64,000 bases of DNA from the NCBI GenBank assembly GCA_003116995.1, contig BDSL01000016.1, forward strand, positions 682,001 to 746,000, given 5' to 3'. The position numbers were made by a program, and so were the translations under genes. The DNA is from Yamagishiella unicocca. Lineage: Eukaryota > Chlorophyta > Chlorophyceae > Chlamydomonadales > Volvocaceae. This document shows positions 1 to 11,289 of this stretch, piece after piece (the stretch's first letter is position 1; the number at the start of each line of letters is the position of its first letter). The notes under the pieces were generated by a model that had not been told where the DNA came from, did not search any database, and was given only the letters and a program-made list of their open reading frames with translations.

Positions 1-2500
1 CAGCCTGCTGCCTATGGCTGGCCTGCTGACCCGCATGCTGACCTGCGTGGCACATGGAGCACTACTCTGGCCTTCCCCCAGCCGCCTCGTGGACATCTAC
101 CCACGTCAGACATACAGACCGCGCGCCCGGGTTGTCAACCGCGGCTGCCACGCAGCAGGGCCCGGTCGATGTATGCTGGGCGCGGCCGCGCGGGGTCGCA
201 TCGCCTCCTAATCACTACCCATCAGGACGACAGGTGTCCCTGGATGGATTTGCCTGGCGTCTCTACTGTGCTTTTCGGGGCCGCGCGTCTGCTGGATATC
301 GAATGGGTTCAGCATGCATGTGCGTGGCTCTTACGGACGTCCGTCGTGGGCCACTCTTCTTGTCCAGGGTTTGCCCTTTCTTTCGGACACAAATATTAGT
401 ATCAGCAAAGAAGGAATAAACTCCACGTGTATTGGCTGGGTTTTTTCACATTTGGATGTGAATGGCTGGTGAGCCGCCTAAGAACTCTATTCTTGCGATC
501 GACATGCCATTCTTACTTCAGATCGACAATGCCTTTCACTTCCAGATGAGTGGTAACTTCCTGACCTTCCGTTCCTCTGTGGCCACAACCGATCTGGGCT
601 GAATACGAGCAGGGAAAGAAGGAACGCCGCCTGGGAACGAATGCATGTACTAGTTTTAGCACTTTCGATGACACTAATATGGGACGTGAGACCTCTTCGT
701 CCATTTTTGCCTTCCGGAACTGAGTCACCTCGCTCAGTACAGTACAGTCATTCGTGACTCGCTTCCAAAATCACTCCGGGAACGGCCGTCTTGAGGCACT
801 CTTGACATTACCTTAATCCGTTTTCCAACCCACATCTTGAGAGAGCTTTCTGAGAGATATACTCAAGAACCAAGCTGAAAACCGAGTACAGTAACCTCAG
901 CAGTACAGTACTGTAGCGGACCTCCTCACCTCCAAAACTTTGCTTGGGCGGCTTACTTGTGGCGGCTTTTACGTTCCAATGTCCGGTTTGCAACGCCGTG
1001 TCGGACATCCGCCGGACTTGTCCGTTTGGTCAAGTCAGACTTAGGCTCGAGACCTTCAGGTAAGAACTTTATTAATACTCATGACCATCCCTTACAACGC
1101 TTAACATATTTTTCTCCTCCCTTGCGCAAACGGGGTCCAGGAAATGCTGCGCCGAAACCACACAGGATACAGCAGCGTGCATATCGCGACACTTTGGTTC
1201 TCGGTGAAATGAATATGCAGGAGGTCAAATATCTTCTTGAGCATTAATGCCGAAGGAAATCCAACACTGTTCTGGCTGCGAAACGAGTGTCTTCGTGATC
1301 ATACCTTATTTAGCAGTCATAGGACAGCGGCGTTTCGGCTCCTGCCTCCATGCGGTAAGGACTGATCATGAAGACGAAACGCTGAAAAAGTCCGAAATGG
1401 CCTGCATGGGGTCATGGTTGAACAAAGGTCCACGACGCGCTCGCATAGGTTTTCTCCGAGCGGCCTATGTCTTAAAGCTACGTACATTCGCCAGTACTTA
1501 CAGGTTGCAGGCCGTTCCTTTGCAAGGCAGGGTTGCGGCGGGCTTCGGGGTGGACGAGGCTTCGGGGATGATGAACGGCGTGTGCAGGGCCGGGTTGGGT
1601 CAAATGACGGCCTGCGTTGGCCTCGGGTTGGGTTCGCAGTGCGGCATGAGTCGGGCTCGGGTTTGGGTTGGCAGTGCGGCATGCGCCGGGCTCGGGTTCG
1701 GGCATCATGCGCCGGGCACGGAGTCTGCGGGTCACTTGGATGGGATGCGAGCGTTTCGTCGTCGTCGCCGCCTACGGAGGAGCTCATTGAAGGTAGGATC
1801 CTTTTGCTTCGGGATGGGCGGGCTTAGGGGGTGATGAACGGCATGTGCGGGGCTGGGTTTGGGTCCATGGTTTCGGCGCAGCGGCTCCTGGACCCCGTTT
1901 GCGCAAGGAAAGAAGTTGCAAGGGATGGCCGTAAGTATGTATGTAACTCTCAGTCGCAAGCCTCGAATCCAAGCCTGCACTTATCTAATAAGCGAACAAT
2001 TCCGGACGTCGGAAAGAGCATTGCAATTCGAGATTGTAATTGAAAGCCGCCATGCATGATGGCGCGGTTTTGATCTTGCTTCGCACTCAAGCCTGATGCG
2101 ACCATAGGTGTCGAGCACGGCTGAGGTGTAGAGGCCAAACCCTGCGGCGCAACTGTACTGGCTGTTCTGCTCAAGTTAGCGTCAATCGACAGGCCTCATT
2201 CATTAATCTCTTAAGCTGAATTGGAATGGGAAATAGATCGTCGACGCCACCGTCTCCCTTCAGCACTATTTGATGTCCCTGTGGCGCCTTTCGTTCTTTG
2301 CCTACCCGAGTCACAAGTTTCAACCTCAACAAAATGCTAATTATAATGTAATTACGTGTACCTTGGCGGAGCCAGAGGCCGTGCATGGCGAGTTTTGGCC
2401 TGCATGGTGAAGGGAAAACATTCCTCAAGGACAGATACATAAGGGACCATACGTAGGTGTCCGCTAGAGTGACCCAGCGCAGTATAGTGACCCACAAAGT
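1..2500. other. No supported gene; repeat-rich intergenic DNA
   Basis: I see no convincing coding exon here. Open frames exist on both strands but have no recognisable domain and no splice-consistent partners. Positions 1550-1870 hold imperfect GC-rich tandem copies built around a 'gcagtgcggcatg...ggctcggg' motif, which explains the overlapping open frames there. Short copies of 'cagtacagtact' occur near 735-750 and 900-915. Confidence 0.5.
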
Positions 2501-2547
2501 CTTTCTGTTCCGTGCACCGACCACCCCCCTAGAAACCCCCACCTCAC

Positions 2548-4765
2548 CTCCTCCACCATCTCGTCCAGGACCCCGTCCGCGTTGATCTTGACGAGGCCCT
2601 TGTACCTCCGGTCCAGGAAGAGCGCAAGCCGGCTGGTGACGGTGTTCATCTCCCGTGCGCGTGCGTTGAAGGACGCGATTACGTGCAGTGCCAGGACTGA
2701 GGATAGGGTGAAGGCGCATGCAACATCATGGTCAGCAATAACCCTTAAGCAAAAGACAGCCACGTACACACAACAAAGACAGGACGGTGAGCAGCTAAGC
2801 ACGCAGCAACAGTTTAACAATACGCAGGCTAAGCAATCCTGGTAGTGCATGTGCAGCGGGTCACCACATGCCAGTTAACCAGGCCATTAGCATACTTACA
2901 CGAGTGCAGCTTTACGCACGTCAGGCCCAGCTGGACCGACAGGTAGATCCAGTACCGTGTCACGGGGCCCAGGGTAGACTGCTGGCTCTGGATAGCCATG
3001 ATGACCTTCTCGAACGGCTCCAGCAGCTCGCCGACTAGCTCACACCAGGACCCAAAATGCTCCCCACGCAAGATCACAGCCACCTCGCGCCCCGAGACTG
3101 ACTCGAACAACTCCGGCTTCTGCACCAGGACACTCGTGGTACGCCACGAGCAGCTCCTTGACGGAGCGCACGCAGCTGGCCGTGGACGTGAACCTGGTCT
3201 TGTTCGACGTCGAGGGCATTGCGTTGATGCCAAGCCCCTGAGTGACTCCCGTGACAGCGGCCAGGATGGCGTGCGACGCCCGCGTGAACGTCACCACCTT
3301 CTGGCACTTGGCGACAAAAGAGGCGAACTGCTGGTGCGACACAGTGGACTGCATCGCCAGGTTGAACGCGTACATGTGGCACCTGGGGAAATGTGCACGA
3401 GGGATAAGATGACAGATAGTAAACACAAACAGTGTGCAGTAGTGCAAGCGAGTGAAGCCAATGCAAGCAAGTGAATCCACAGGAATCAATCCACACAACA
3501 TCGGCATTCGAGACAGGAAGGAGAGGGTTCTAAGGTAGCACTACCCACCCCCCTCACCGCATCTCCAAGATGTGCGTGTAGCCTGGCCTTCAGGCCAGCA
3601 GCCTCCTGGCTGCCTTGCACGCTGCCGCGTCGTCAGTCACGAGCCAAGCCATCAGCTCACGGTTGCAAACGTCCGCGTACTTCTGGATCACGTCTGCACA
3701 CGTGAATGTGAACGCGGATGAGCATTTAGCTCCAGCCTTGTGTCTAGTCTTCCAAGTGACCTGTCATGTACGATACCCCGGGCCTCCCCTTACCTGCGAG
3801 GTTCACGGCCGTGTGGCTGATCGCGGACAGGTCCACCGTGTGGAGCAGGAACGTGCGGCGGTCGCTGCCCAGGGTAAAGGTGATGGCGCACACCGACTGG
3901 CCGCGGCAGTTCGTCCATCCGTCCAGGGACAGGGTCAGGAAGTTCTCCTCCTTCAGCAGCGACTTCATGGCCGCCAGGGTCTCCGTGTAGGCATCCACCA
4001 GCAACCGTCCCCCAATCGCGATACGGCCTGGTCACAGTGAAGGGAAGCATGGATAACACACATGGATTAAACAGGAAAGCGGAACACAGTGACGGAGCAA
4101 GCAAGGTGGTCCCGAAACAGTTGATGGGAGAGGGTGAAAACTTATCGACGCAAAACCATGCAGTACATACCGGACGGGTGGTAAATCGGGCGCAGCGTGT
4201 GGCAGAAGTCCAGGAAGTACGGGCTTTCGGCGACGTGGAACGGGATGTTGTTCATGATGAAGAACATCGCCAGCTTCCTCTGGAGTTCCCCTTGCATCTC
4301 TGCGGACAAGGTGACATCGGCAAACTGCCGCATGCTGGTCTGGCCCTTCCCTAAGGCGTTGCTCGTGGGTTTGGCCGGCCTGCGCGAGCACCCAGCGCTG
4401 CTGGCGAGGCTTGCCGCTCCGCTGGTTTCAGACATCGTGCGCCCGTCGTCGTCCGGAAACGCTTCAGTGCGCCCGCGCTTGGCGGACTTCTCCGCGGCGC
4501 GCTCTTGGATGAAGGCATCGCGATCTTCCTGGCTGACGCCTTGGCACAATTCGATGATGTGCAGCGACAAGTATTCGGGCTTAGCCTTATCCGCGGTAAT
4601 TATCACCTGGCAGTGCTCGCACTGCTTCGCCGATCGCTTGTTCCTATCACAGTACTCTCCATGTGATGCAAAATGGTTGCCAAGCACGCCAGGTTTGGGA
4701 CCCAGCCGGGCCTTCTTTCCGGCAGGTTCAGTATCAATCTCCCATTTGCAGTGCACGTTCCGCAA
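2548..4765 (-). pseudogene. hAT-superfamily transposase, degenerate
   Basis: This is a DNA-transposon transposase fragment read on the minus strand. The segment 4765-4142 holds a BED-type zinc finger (CEHC, then LSLHIIELC) followed by a low-complexity linker. The segment 4027-3794 has the DUF659 signature LSLDGWTNCRGQS. The segment 3693 to about 3595 has VTDDAAACKAARRLL. The segment 3400-3130 has CHMYAFNLAMQSTV and TRFTSTASCVRSVKELL, typical of the hAT core. The segment 3130-2900 has LLEPFEKVIMAIQSQQ, and 2700-2548 ends with LALFLDRRYKGLV. Several joints have plausible GT/AG introns. Two lesions are visible: an in-frame TGA after RRLLA near 3595, and a one-base frameshift near 3133 between VAYHE and VLVQKPELF. 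No start codon and no C-terminal dimerisation domain were found, so it is probably a dead, truncated copy. Terminal inverted repeats were not identified. Confidence 0.8.
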
Positions 4766-4892
4766 GAGGTTCTACCTAGGCTGACATCAGTATATCATTA
4801 CGAATCTGATCACTTGAGGGAGCTAACTAACACCGTTTCCATTTCGCACGCGCCATTTCGCAACGGGACAAGGGCGCCGAAACCATCGCATC

Positions 4893-4992
4893 CGTAATAC
4901 GCCTCGACAATACGCCTGCCGCCGTATTGAGTTTCGTCTGAGCGTATTGGGCGTAAATAATACGGGGCGTAATCTAGCGTATTAATACGGAA
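4893..4992. repeat. Cluster of CGTATT / AATACG motifs
   Basis: About seven copies of the hexamer CGTATT or its complement AATACG lie within roughly 95 bp (near 4896, 4909, 4923, 4943, 4959, 4978 and 4984), in both orientations. The stretch is just upstream of the hAT remnant and may belong to that element's subterminal region. No function can be read from sequence alone. Confidence 0.45.
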
Positions 4993-6285
4993 CACGGTAA
5001 CAACGCTGGGCCTGCTTCCAATCCATGCCGTCTCAACAATCCACAGTATCGGTAGCATGACATTGCGCTCAACCATGCTCGGCTCTCCTTCAGGTGCATG
5101 CGTCAAGTATTGTCGTTCCTGATAGCATGCCTACTACTTCGCAACACTGCGCCTCCAACCTTTGTTTGGCACGCTCATGGAAGGAGGTCGACGCGCGCGA
5201 ATTGAAAAGTGGTAGAGGTAATTGTTGGGGAGGAAGGAATGACTTCCGCCGCTGGGGTCAGGTTTGGGGGTCGGAGACGGCGTGCGCTGCATGGCACGAT
5301 AGCCGCTGGGCTGGTATTTAAGGGCGGGTGTTAGCTGCAATCCACGGCTCCGACGCTAAAACGTGGCAGCACACCACGTTTGTCAAGGCAGCGAGCTGTG
5401 AACCCTCCTGTGTTGTGTGGGCCCTAAAATTTGACACTGTAGTCAATTTGCGCGGTCCACGAGCCTTCAAGCCCGTCTGATCGCAACCTCAGCAGGGGAT
5501 CTGCGCATGCCTGTCCTTGCGCGCATTCCGGCACTGCACCAGCGCAGCCAGCAGTACGACAGAGACAGCTGCTCTGACTGCGTCTCTGTGCAGATACATG
5601 TCTGCTCCTATGGCAGCGGACAGCCCCATGAGCAGCCACTTCCACATCCCCTGCGACCAGCAACGGAAGTGAACAGTCCCTCCGTAATGCGCCTTTGTCC
5701 GCCTTCAGGCTCACGTCTGGTTGCACTTGAGTATGGACTCCTTCAATGCTAGCTTCAGATTCGTTATATTGGGGTGCGCAACAGCGCGGCAAAGATTGGA
5801 TCGACGCGCCTGAAATGAGTTGCCTTCGCTGATCTCTTTAGTAAAAGGCGAAAGAGATGTAAGAATCGTGGGCAACTCAGCACCTCAACAACACATCGGG
5901 ATGCGAGCCACCCAGTTCCTACTGCCTCATTGGGCATCATGTTGGGTGCTGATGGTGGGTGAAAGCAGTCAGCTGCGCAGCAAGGCCGCCAATTTGTTCT
6001 CGCTCAGCCGTAGGCCCCACTGACTAACGTACTTATCGCTGCCCTGATGGTGACGCTCAGCCAAATGATTTACATCACGTATGTTGCCCCCTATTCCACG
6101 GAGCTGTAATAAAATCCTATGCAGTGCACTCGGGTGCGTGTTAGGTTACTGGCGGCCCAAGGGACAGGCGCCCTACTTGTAGTGTCTTGGTCGAACTTGA
6201 CATAATCACCCGCAAGCCCGGGCAAGCCATGGACCAGAGGGAGGTTGTGAGGAAAACCGGACCAGAGGGGGGACCATACCGAGAC
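4993..6285. other. Intergenic, nothing recognised
   Basis: No exon with a recognisable domain or consistent splice sites was found on either strand. Small open frames are scattered and short. Confidence 0.4.
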
Positions 6286-6345
6286 CGGCGGGGTATGGAT
6301 TTGGGTTGACTTGGGTGCGGTTTTAGGGCTTTAGGGTTTGGGGTT
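6286..6345. repeat. Telomere-like TTTAGGG motifs in a G-rich repeat
   Basis: A G-rich strand repeats 'ttgggttgacttgggtgcgg' and contains one TTTTAGGG (6321-6328) directly followed by CTTTAGGG. The motif matches the Chlamydomonas telomere unit but is too short to be a telomere. It lies immediately upstream of LINE 3'-end-like sequence. Confidence 0.5.
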
Positions 6346-6419
6346 GACTTGGGTGCGGTTTGGGGTTGACTTGGGTTTTGGGACAGGGGCCCCCATTATG
6401 TTGGATCCCGGGTTCCGGC

Positions 6420-6700
6420 TCGTGACTTGCTGCAGGCTTGGTGCAGGGTGGCCCATGTTCCTGGACACGCTTTCATTTCTTTCCCGTGACTTGAGTTGCG
6501 CGTGCTGCCTTCTCCGTGTGTTGGTTTGTTCGTTTTTGGCTCTTGTCCGCTCCCGGCCGGTGAGGGTGGGTTCTCTCGCCCGGTGACCTGTGTCGTGGTC
6601 TGGCCCGCCTGGTTGCGCTTCCGCGCTGTAGGCGTTTCCGCCTCCCTTGACTGCTCTTTTGAACTTAAGACAGTTCCATTCATTACTAAGGGTTATCATT
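6420..6700 (+). mobile_element. LINE 3'-end remnant
   Basis: This stretch is clearly related to the 3' untranslated part of the LINE at 10.9-11.24 kb. Both contain, in the same order, a 'gtgctgccttctccgtg' segment, 'tcccggccggtgagggcggg', 'gacccgtgtcgtggtctgg' and 'gcctggttgcgcttccgcg' (allowing substitutions). No coding part is attached here, so it is a separate, strongly 5'-truncated insertion of the same family. Confidence 0.65.
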
Positions 6701-6889
6701 GAGGAGCAAGGAGCATGTCGTGACGCTGTGTCAGATAACATCAAACACCTGACATCGGCAAGGTTGCAGCCTGCGATCCGAGCATCCGTATGTAATTGTG
6801 GAAAATACGCGGTGCCCCCGTCCCAGGTAGGGGGGTACCCTGCCTCCAGGAGCGGTGTCCCGCTTGCTGCTCACCTTTGCGGGGCTGGG

Positions 6890-6905
6890 TTTTAGGGTTT
6901 TAGGG
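6890..6905 (+). repeat. Two perfect tandem TTTTAGGG units
   Basis: Two head-to-tail copies of TTTTAGGG (6890-6897, 6898-6905) are followed by a partial TTT. The unit is the Chlamydomonas-type telomere repeat. It sits between LINE-derived segments. Confidence 0.6.
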
Positions 6906-7576
6906 TTTCCAACCCTTGTGAATATTGGCCCTACCTCCGGGAGCAGTGTCCCGCGCCTTCCCGGGGCTGTGGAAAGTGCGCTGCTAGGAGAACCGGCACA
7001 AGGAGGTCTTCTGACGCCTGGCCCTCGATGCGGTTCCACTGGCGGGTAGCACACATGTTCGCGGCGCTTCCCTGGAGGCCTGTGGATGCGGGAAGCTTCC
7101 TGGAGCCGGTGTCGGGTCGGTTGGGAGTCGCTTGCGGTGTGATGGTTGAGGCGGTGCCCGTGCGGTGCCTGCCTGGTGCTCTTTGTCGTGCCCGTTGCCT
7201 GCCTTTCTGGTACCTTCTGGGCCGGGGGACGGTTTGGGGGTTTGGTGTTGCTCCCGCCGCGTGCGGGTTGGAGCGCCTAGTTGGGCCCCCGCCACCTTCG
7301 GTGCAGTGGGGTGTCCCTCTTTTCATGTGCCTTTGGGGGTGCCTGCTGGCTGCTAGCGCTAGCTTGTCTTCTTATCTCCATTGTGCCCGTTGTGGGCTGG
7401 CGTGTCTTGGCCTTTGTCCATGCGGGGTGCTGCCTGCGGTGTCTTACTTGCTTTTTTGGAATGCCCTTTGTGCCAATATTTCTTTTGCCGGTGTGGTGGT
7501 TGGTACGTCCGTGCGGGATGTGACTGTTCCAGGTTCGTCTCCCTGCCGTTTGGGGGGGCTGCTCTGCCTGGGCGTC

Positions 7577-7653
7577 TTGTTGTTGTAACGGTTACCGGTA
7601 CAGTGGGTTCCAGACCAAGAGGTAGAACCATCGGGCACATCGCCTGACACTGA
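7577..7653 (-). repeat. Dispersed tail repeat, copy A
   Basis: This is one of at least four copies of a ~65-bp sequence. Its core on the plus strand runs 'cagtgggttccagaccaaga', then 'ggtagaaccatcgggcacat', then 'cgcctgacactga', preceded by a TTG/TTGTTG run and GTAACGGTTAC. On the minus strand it ends in a (CAA)n-like tail, as the 3' ends of LINEs and SINEs do, so the minus strand is probably the sense strand. Confidence 0.6.
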
Positions 7654-7704
7654 CGTCTTGTTATCGCCCTTTCCCACTGCTTCGTGCGGGTTGTGTGTTT
7701 CGTT

Positions 7705-7780
7705 TTGTTGTTGTTGTAATCGTTACAGTGGGCTCCAGACCTGAAAAGGTAGAGCCATCGGGCGCATCGCCTGACACTGA
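7705..7780 (-). repeat. Dispersed tail repeat, copy B
   Basis: This is a second copy with the same core (cagtgggctccagacc, ggtagagccatcgggcgcat, cgcctgacactga), preceded on the plus strand by four TTG units. It starts about 130 bp after copy A and is slightly diverged from it. Confidence 0.6.
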
Positions 7781-9279
7781 AAAAGACAAGGAAAGCTGAG
7801 AAAACCGACGGTTCCGAAAGACAAACCACCCAGAGCCTCACAACCGAGAGCCCAGAGGAAACAGCAAGCACCAATACACAGGGGGAGGTTGCGCTGATGG
7901 CTCCCCTGCACATGGCCACATGCATCCCAAGCAGACCCCCGAATGGAGAGACAGCAGCACGCCTCGGCAACACAATCGGATAACTCCCCCCCCAAGATCC
8001 CGAAAACGTCCCACACCCGAAACGGGCCGATGCCCATAGCGAGACGGGAAGAAACAATGGTACTTAATACCATCAACCAGTTGAGGTCAACACCAACAGC
8101 AGTCTCTAGAAAAAGGCAGACCGGCAACACGCCCGAATGGCTGAGCCGTGGCGCAACCTTCGCCTGCAATACGGAAACCACTTCAGTATGCAACGCCAGG
8201 TAGCTTTGCAGGACTTGCGTAGGCTGCGTACTGGCACCGGCTGCGGCATGCGCGAGAGACACCAGAGCCGACGAAGCTGTGTCGGCGAAAGCTACCAGAG
8301 TCCAGAGAAATGCTGAAAGAAGACCACAAAGTAGGATACAGCCCGCAGGACTGATCAGGTAGAGCGACGACCGAAGCCGCCGCTGAGAGGCCATCATTGG
8401 CGAAGTTGATACTTCGCAACGAAGGGCGTGGGTGACCACCAGGCTAGCTGGACAGCCACAGGATACTCAGCGCAGGCACTCTGCAAAGCCACCGTGACGA
8501 GCCAGTATGGCCGCGGCGAGCGAAGGTGTGAACCAGATTGCTGCGAGCTGGATGGGATCCGACCGGTGCCGAAAGTTCCCGGGCGATGCGGGAGCTCCTC
8601 CTCCACGTACCAGACGACACCGCCATTCCATCCTCCTGAACTCCCATCTAGACGACCGGCAACAGCAAGCAGCTCCCATCTGGCCCCATGCACCGACGCT
8701 CGCGCGCCCCCTAAGGGGTCACGTGGTGCGAGTTTCCGCAGTATGAGTATGAGTTGTTGTAACTATTAGTACGTTTTGTGGTGCTTGGTGGTTGGCTGTG
8801 CTTTTGCGTCTTGGTTGCCTGTTTGGGCGGGTTTTCATGTGCCTTTCGGTCCTACTGGGCTTGGGGTCACTGTAACGTCTTATTATTCTTGGCTGGTCAG
8901 AAGGATTTGACAGGATTCGGCATTGCCCCTTCAGCGCAATGTACTCCCCAACAGCATCGCATCGCGTCCCTTTGCGTGCCATCAGCCTGCACGCACATGA
9001 ACTGAACGGAGGTACAGTTTACGTGCGTCCTCCTGCGTTCGTCGTTGCATTAATGTGGCATGCGTCTACGTGGATGTCGCAGATGGCAGTGTCGCTAGGA
9101 AAATGCAATGTGTGCAACGTATGCGAACGCCCTAACTCAATTTACTCGTCCAGCAACCAGAGTCAAGTAACGCCGAGTTACCCTTCTAGGGTCTAGCAAC
9201 TGAGTTGCATACCACGTCAACTATTGCATCTATTAGGGGTGTTTCTATGGGCTTTCCTACGGCCGAAACCACATTCTAC

Positions 9280-11242
9280 GCGTTTCTATGGAGATGCTCG
9301 TCCCACCGTCGCGTGGGAAAAGTTCCTACGGCGGAGCCGGCCTGCTCTACCTCGCCCTGCCCCCCTCCGCTGGCGGCTTCGGCCTCCTCCCTCTCGAAGC
9401 CCACGTACGGGCTCGCCACGCCGTCCTGGCCGTGCGAGGCCTGGCCGGCGCGTGTGGCCTCCTGCCGTCTGCCCCCCAGTGGCCCCAGCTCCTCCTCGCC
9501 CTCCTGCGCCACGGCCACCCCGCGGCCCACCCCCTGTGCCTCCTGCCCCTCCACGGCGACGCCCGCACCACCGCCGCCCCGCTGGTGCTCGGCCGGCCCC
9601 TCCCACGGGGCTCCCCGGCCCTCGCCCAGCTGCTTACGGCGCTCGCCCATCTCCCGCCCATCACCATCCTGGACCCCACACTGGCCGCCCCGGGACCCTG
9701 GTGCTTCTCGGCGCCCCTCTGGGGCAACCCCCTCCTGGTCGATGCCACCGGCCGGGGCCTGGAGACCGACTTCCCCGACCTCGCCCAGCTGCGTGGGCTT
9801 GATACGGTGGGTGTCGCCGTCCAGTGCTACAATGCCCTGGGCCGGGTCCGGACGGCCCTCGCTGTCGCCGCTGCCGGGGGGCCCCCCGCCATACGCTGTA
9901 CCGAGTACCTGCGGCTCGACGTCCTCCGCGACGTCCTCCGCCTCTCCCCCGCCCACCCCGTCCCGGCCTCCATGCGGGATGGGGCCACGGGCCTGGCCCG
10001 CGTCGACGCCCTCGTTGGCCGCCTTCCCGCCACCTGGGCCATCGCGGCCCTCCTCGTTCTGGCGGCCCCGGGGGGTGCGGCTGCCGCCCCCCCCGCTGCG
10101 GCCGCCTGGGGCCGCCTGGCCCGCTGTGTCGGCTGGCGGGTGGGCCCCGCGGCCATTCCCCTTGTCTCCCTCACCGTCAAGTCGGCTACCATCCTGCAGC
10201 TCGGCCCAGCCTTCGCTGCTCTGGCGGCTACGGCCTTCCTTCAGGAGGCCTGGGAGGCTCCCCTTCCCCCGGCAGCCCTGGCCTCCACCCTCCGGGAATT
10301 TCAGGCCACTCTGGTGCGCCTCTGGCGTCTTCGCTGGGACAACACGCACAAGGAGCCCCTCTGGCGGCTCGCCATGAACGGGTTCCATGGCTTCCCCATG
10401 CACGCGGCCCTCCTGGCGCGGGGGTCGCCCACGACCCCCAGCCCGTGCGGAGCGTCCATGGCCACGGGCCGCCGGCGCCACCACTTCTGGGAGTGTGTGG
10501 TGGCCTTGTCATTGCGTGACGAGCTTGTGGAGGCGATGGGGGGCGCGGTTGCCCTGCTCCCGCAGCATTTGTGGCTGGGTCGGCCCCCGTTGGGGGTGCA
10601 CCCGCTTGTTTGGGATGTGGTGTGCTTGGCGGCCGTCGCGGCGTTGGGTTTGGGGCTCCGCCTCCTGTTTCGGGTGCAGGCTGGGGCCCCCGGGGGGCGC
10701 ATGCCGGTGGTGCGGGTGTGCGCAGCGGTGACGGCCGACTTCTGGGCCCGCCTCAGTGCGTTTGCCGAGCTGGGGCTGGCCCCCCGCGGGTGGGGGGCCA
10801 TCCCGTCCGATCACCCCTTCCTCGCCGCCTCGCCCGCGGGGGAGGTGGTCTTCCCGGGCCGCCCGGGTGCCGAGGAGTGACCCGACGGCTGACTCGGGTG
10901 CGATTTTCTGGGCCTTAGGCCCCCGGTCTGCTGTCTGTTGTGGGTGCTTTTGGGTTCTGGGGCTTGGGGCCCCCGTTTTGCCGGGACGCGTTCCTCGCGT
11001 CTCGCTGCTGGCTTGGTGCAGGTGGTTCGTGTTGTCTGGACGCGCTTGTTCTCCTCCCCGTGCTTTGAGTTGTGCGTGCTGCCTTCTCCGTGTCCTCGTG
11101 TTTGGCTGCCTTCGGCTTTTGCCCCTTCCCGGCCGGTGAGGGCGGGCTCTTTTGCCCAGTGACCCGTGTCGTGGTCTGGCCCATCGGGCCCGCCTGGTTG
11201 CGCTTCCGCGCTTGAGCCGTTCTGGCTCCCTTGTAATACTCG
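9280..11242 (+). mobile_element. 5'-truncated L1-type LINE with 3' UTR
   Basis: The element comprises the C-terminal part of a LINE ORF2 (9288-10880) and about 360 bp of 3' untranslated sequence ending near 'cttgtaatactcg'. The sequence CATTCTAC occurs just before the 5' end (9272-9279) and just after the 3' end (11243-11250), a candidate 8-bp target-site duplication. TTTCCTACGGCC also occurs at both flanks (9253-9264 and 11251-11262), so the LINE may have inserted into a pre-existing repeat. Related 3'-end sequence lies at 6.42-6.70 kb. Confidence 0.75.
9288..10880 (+). pseudogene. LINE ORF2 C-terminal fragment
   Basis: This is an uninterrupted 530-codon frame corresponding to the region after the reverse transcriptase core in L1-like ORF2 proteins. 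It begins with the GGFGLLPLEAHVRA motif typical of the post-RT part. It later has LWRLAMNGFHGFPMH and then CGASMATGRRRHHFWEC, the Cys/His motif (C...H..W.C) found near the C-terminus of many plant and algal L1 ORF2 proteins. The endonuclease and the catalytic reverse transcriptase motifs are absent, so it cannot retrotranspose by itself. Codon composition is extremely GC-rich, which also opens long frames on the opposite strand (9276-10484); that frame is a shadow. The first ATG is an accident of the truncation point. Confidence 0.75.
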
Positions 11243-11246
11243 CATT

Positions 11247-11285
11247 CTACTTTCCTACGGCCAGGGTGGCCGGGTAGGAAAGTAG
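11247..11285. repeat. Hairpin-forming inverted repeat at the LINE 3' flank
   Basis: The arms ctactttcctacggcc (11247-11262) and the complementary 11268-11285 enclose a 5-nt loop, with a 2-nt bulge in the right arm. It directly follows the LINE's 3' end. Part of the left arm is also present at the LINE's 5' flank (9253-9264). Confidence 0.6.
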
Positions 11286-11289
11286 GAAC

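Larger units (their letters stand above)
6910..8770. other. Repeat debris, no supported gene
   Basis: The interval has long open frames in several phases (for example a 186-codon frame at 7028-7588), but their translations are Cys/Leu/Gly-rich and domain-free, as expected from GC-biased transposon untranslated DNA. Two copies of the dispersed repeat at 7577-7653 and 7705-7780 lie inside. Confidence 0.5.

Noticed and set aside
1247..1834. 195-codon plus-strand frame
   Set aside because: The second half is a translation of GC-rich tandem repeats; no motif is present.
7028..7588. 186-codon plus-strand frame
   Set aside because: Its Cys/Leu/Gly-rich translation has no domain and lies in transposon-derived DNA.
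9276..10484. 402-codon minus-strand frame opposite the LINE
   Set aside because: It is a shadow of the very GC-rich ORF2 frame; its translation is Gly/Arg/Glu-rich without motifs.
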